From Acanthochlamys bracteata (Eukaryota > Streptophyta > Magnoliopsida > Pandanales > Velloziaceae), in assembly GCA_019914995.1 (NCBI GenBank), contig CM034133.1, positions 6,962,495-7,026,494 of the forward strand: a DNA stretch of 64,000 nt, given 5' to 3'. The notes beneath the pieces were generated by a model that saw nothing but the letters and a program-made list of their open reading frames with translations, did not search any database and was not told the origin of the DNA. Shown here piece after piece: positions 60,659-64,000 of the stretch. Both the position numbers and the translations under genes were made by a program. How positions within the stretch are numbered: position 1 is the stretch's first letter; the number at the start of each line of letters is the position of its first letter.

Positions 60659-62453
60659 TGAACTCCGAAGATTTCTTGATGATAACAAAGATTAAAAACT
60701 ATAACTCATGAATTAGGTGCACTAATGTTTAAACTAGCTGTGCATATTAGTAAAATAGAAAAGTGTACAGAAAGTGTCTAGCACTCTATTGCTGTTTCAC
60801 AAAGAAATTGTTATTGTATATGTATAGAAGAATAGCTAGTTATTTCCAAGCTACAGCACAAGTACAAGTTCTTAGTACATAACAATCATAGAATAAGCAT
60901 CTTGTTCAATGAGCTACTCTTCAACGGGTACAAGACTGCAAATATGGATGAAGTGTCAGAACAGAGCATTAGACCTACAGAATAGAGATTCTGTAAAAAG
61001 CAACCGACTACTTCTACTACAACGCTGCTGTTTAGAAACAACGAATGACCCAACAAATTATGATCATCATACTCACTTAATAAACAAACAACAATGACCC
61101 GACAAATTATGATCATCTTACTCAATTAATAAACAAACAACAATGACCCTACAAATTATGATCATCATACTCACTTAATAAACAAACAATGATGACCCGA
61201 CAAATTATGATCATCATACACTTCAGAAACAGTTTTATCTTGATGCAAGTTCTGTTGAGCCCAAAATTTCATCACATTTAGAGTATTATACCGCCAACCA
61301 TTCCACGTCAAGATGGAAATCGTATACACATGGCAAAGGAGCTATTAGACATATGCCTCTCTTACAATCCAAAAATGAGCAAACATCCAAATTTGGATTT
61401 GATTTAAGGAGAAAATACTTATGGCATTACAAAGAGTTATGGTATACACTATCCACTATATTATCCCCAACAACAAATCACAACACTATGGTACAATAAG
61501 CTACAACACTAGGAGGTGAAAAACATCTTCCAGCTGATAGGAAAAAGAAAAAATTGAGTAGAGTTATTGAAGATATTCATGAAGAAATCTCTTTATTGCA
61601 TGTCAGAGTTGATCCAAGTACAACAATGTGAAACACAATTGAATTATCAAGCATACATCAATGAGAAATCATATAGGTGACTAATGATAGCAAAGAATAT
61701 CACTAAGAGCAGAGTACAGTTCAAGAACATCACCAAGCGGATGACGAATCCAAGGAAAAAATCAAATTCGATCATAACCCATCTCAGCAATCTAATCTGA
61801 GTCATCTTAGCACTAGGGCCACACCAAAGAAGAATGAATTTCCATCAGAACTTCCAATTTGTTGGCTTCTTCATTTAACGCTGTAAGATGATCAAATCAC
61901 TCAATACTCAGTGGAAGTAAATGCGATAAGAAGGTCTAGCAAAATATCTAGCAAGGGTTCTACTCACCTACTCAAATTCAATTGTTGAAGACTCACCTGA
62001 TCTAGACTCATAGAGTAGCGGCCAACGGATACAGCAAGTTAATGCCACTATAGCTTGCCGGGGAGAGATAACTGAGATGATTTTGCAACTGTTATAGATT
62101 CAATTTTCAAGTAGCAAAAGAATGAAAATTATAAGCGGAAGAAATCGAGAAAAAGAAGCCAACCATAACATTTTCCATAGGACTAAAAATAGAACATATA
62201 GAGAGCATTTTTACACAGAGAAAATACTAGAGCAAAAGAGAGCTAACAATGCAACTCACTTCTTGAGCTAACTTAGATAACATTCCTATCATTTTCCATT
62301 GATCCTCTCCTTTGTAAATTTGAGAAAAAGCTCTATTTCAACCGATTATATTGCTGCTACTTTGTATCAAATTTTTTATCCGAAATTTTTATCTACCAAT
62401 TTAATTCACTCTTCTTTCTTGAATTAGTTGTGCCTGGTTTTCCCAACCTAACA
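60659..62453 (+). repeat. 3' LTR of Copia element 2
   Basis: 1795 bp starting TGAACTCCGAAGATTTCTTG and ending CCAACCTAACA. The first 100 bases (GATGATAACAAAGATTA, AACTCATGAATTAGGTG) and the end match the LTR at 8449-10499 with substantial divergence. It contains a 49-bp tandem array. Confidence 0.7.
61038..61228 (+). repeat. 49-bp tandem array in the Copia 3' LTR
   Basis: The word ACAAATTATGATCATC recurs at 61053, 61102, 61151 and 61200, exactly 49 bases apart each time. About 3.9 units of GACCC-ACAAATTATGATCATCATACTCACTTAATAAACAAACA type. There are no unique spacers, so this is a minisatellite and not a CRISPR array. Confidence 0.9.
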
Positions 62454-63054
62454 CATGTAACTTAAAGGAAATCTTTGTCCGTATAATTATCAAAAAGCTC
62501 CTTATATATAGCCTCAAGTACAATCCTGCTTAACTTATTATTTATATTTTCAAAATATTTCTTCCAGATCACCCGCTTATTGTTATTATCTTCTTATGGA
62601 AGGGAGTCACCACCTTCTTTACCCATGTAGTGTCTAGTATTCTTGTCGAACTCTTAAACAACAAACTCTAGTTTCTGAAAGCAACTTGCCTTGTCTCTTA
62701 TCTTCAACTTCCTTGTAGAGTAGAACTTGGTGAATTTTTTGCCTTGAAACTAGAAGGTAATAGGACACCGAAGATAATTTGTCCGAAGTAAAAGTTTTGT
62801 AACATCTCAAACCTTGTCTAGTTTTGACGGGCCTTCCTTCGGATACTTTATCATATATGCCTTTTAAGTTCCCACGGACAGTTATCTTGATCTATAATGG
62901 CAATATGTTCTTCGAATACTCCACAACTACAATATGCTCACATATATTAATTAATTAATTAATTAAACGACCAACCATTTACAACACTTTCTAACCATAG
63001 TTGTTTCTTTACTACCATTTATGACACTGCACGACCATTACAATCATTTGCGAT
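62454..63054. other. Sequence beyond the Copia 3' LTR, not identified
   Basis: On the minus strand near 62750-62560 a stretch reads KIRDKASCFQKLEFVV and HYMGKEGGDSLP, protein-like but of no family I can name. A 20-bp (TTAA)5 run lies at 62947-62966. ACGACCATT-type words recur between 62967 and 63050. Confidence 0.4.
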
Positions 63055-63062
63055 CCTAAACC

Positions 63063-63828
63063 CATAGTTGTCAGACCCGGACCGATCCGTCCGGGTCGAC
63101 CCGGAAACCGTCGATCCGGACGGTAAACTGGTCCGAATTTGCAAAAAAATCGTCTATGCAATTGACCTGTTTTGACCCAATTTGACCCATTTGACCCGCT
63201 TCAATCCGGTCGATCCGCTCGCCCGAGTCAAACCGAATTGAAAATTTTTATAAAATTAAATTAAAAATTTTTAAATTAATGATATATTTAATGCAAAAAT
63301 AATTATTAATAGCCCTATGTTGAAAAATGATATGTAATTTAGATTTTGCATTTGAATGTGATAATGCAAAAATATAATTGATTATGTCTTATTTGTAAAT
63401 ATCAATTATTAGTGATTTTTAAAATTCTATATTGTAAAATATTTAGACTCAAATATGTATACCTAAAAAAGTTAGTTATATCTATTTTATGATTTATCTA
63501 TTTTATGGTTTTATCTTTTTCTAATCTCTTAATTTATTTAAATATTTCTCATTATAAATTTTAGTTGTTATTATTATTGTTGGTGGTGGCAATATTTTAA
63601 TTTTCGCTGTGATTGTTATTACTGTTGTTATTGATAGTAATACTATAATAAAATAATCTAATTTTTTACTATTATTATTTGTAATGTCATTGGCAGTAAA
63701 TTTTTTACTGTAATTATTGTTATTATTAATTAAAAATAGTTTAATATTATTGATCCGACAGTTCGATCCGAGGACCGTAATCCGAACAATTTTTTGATTC
63801 GATTTTTGATCCGATTCTTACAACTATG
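63063..63828. mobile_element. Non-autonomous DNA transposon (hAT-like)
   Basis: 766 bp with terminal inverted repeats CATAGTTGTCAGACCCGGACCGATC and, reverse-complemented from the right, CATAGTTGTAAGAATCGGATC. Flanking 8-mers CCTAAACC (63055-63062) and CCTGAACG (63829-63836) agree at six of eight positions, fitting an aged 8-bp hAT-type duplication. The ends are GC-rich with GGGTC/CCGGA words; the middle is AT-rich and non-coding. Confidence 0.65.
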
Positions 63829-64000
63829 CCTGAACGTCCCGACTCTTACTAGTCCCTTGATGACCATTGCGAAACTTTACAACTGTTTATGACCCTCTTT
63901 GACTCTTACTAATACAGACAATATAGTAATCCAAGCAACAAAGGCCATGGATGTAGAGAAGAAGAAAAAAGGATGTTTAAAATAAATCTCAACCTATCTT
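63829..64000. other. Window end, nothing recognised
   Basis: Continues the low-copy sequence interrupted by the transposon at 63063, with similar TGACCATTGCGA words. No gene seen. Confidence 0.4.

Larger units (their letters stand above)
40050..62453 (+). mobile_element. Copia element 2, Sirevirus-like relic with nested insertions
   Basis: Parts in order: gag (about 40100-41308), Reina-like insertion 41314-47142, protease/integrase/RT (47148-49500), solo LTR A 49501-51545, RNase H (51546-52300), extra 3' frame (52570-53060), solo LTR B 53214-60280 with its own insertions, 3' tail and polypurine tract (60286-60658), and 3' LTR 60659-62453. No 5' LTR is recognised, so the left end is truncated and approximate. 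Without insertions it measures roughly 7.4 kb. Old, with many breaks. Confidence 0.75.

Noticed and set aside
61038-61228. Regular direct repeats that could suggest a CRISPR array
   Set aside because: The repeats are contiguous with no unique spacers, and the window is plant nuclear DNA.

Overview
The window is nuclear DNA of a flowering plant. It is AT-rich, with an intron-split GH3 hormone-conjugating enzyme gene at the left edge, followed by about 60 kb of nested transposable elements typical of angiosperms: Athila, Reina-like and Del/Tekay-like Gypsy elements, Sirevirus-like Copia, CACTA, MULE, Tourist-like MITEs and hAT-like pieces. I cannot name the species. I see no rRNA, tRNA, CRISPR or prokaryotic features, and no second host gene that I can defend.

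Layout. 1-1250 (minus): first three exons of a GH3 acyl-acid-amido synthetase, running off the left edge. 1251-8448: AT-rich intergenic DNA with three related Tourist-like MITEs (1480, 3445, 4228) and low-copy sequence I cannot identify. 8449-30290: a Sirevirus-like Copia relic (5' LTR, iMet-type primer site, gag) split inside gag by a very large Athila insertion at 11969-29935. That insertion has the form LTR-internal-LTR-internal-LTR inside one AGTAT target duplication. 30600-31905: antisense Copia RT/RNase H relic. 31915-34330: left end of a CACTA-like transposon with dense GTCGC subterminal repeats and a six-unit 180-bp tandem array. 35500-36923: broken MULE transposase, itself split by an AT-rich insertion. 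37081-37800: GC-rich stretch. 37845-38139: Tourist-like MITE.

40050-62453: a second Sirevirus-like Copia relic that has served as a landing pad. Into it went a Reina-like Gypsy (41314-47142, TSD GAATA, with a MITE inside its 5' LTR only) and two Del/Tekay-like solo LTRs (49501-51545 and 53214-60280). The second of these was then hit by an Athila-type solo LTR (55354-56630, TSD ATAGA) and by another solo LTR of its own family (57062-59769). The Copia 3' LTR (60659-62453) closes the structure. A 766-bp non-autonomous DNA transposon lies at 63063-63828.

How the parts work together: they mostly do not. GH3 is the only functional host gene visible; it would adjust free auxin by joining it to amino acids. 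The rest is a layered record of insertions whose relative order can be read from the nesting. I found no sign of a new biological system. The most unusual structures are the three-LTR Athila tandem, the multi-level nest at 40-62 kb, and the MITE trio upstream of GH3.
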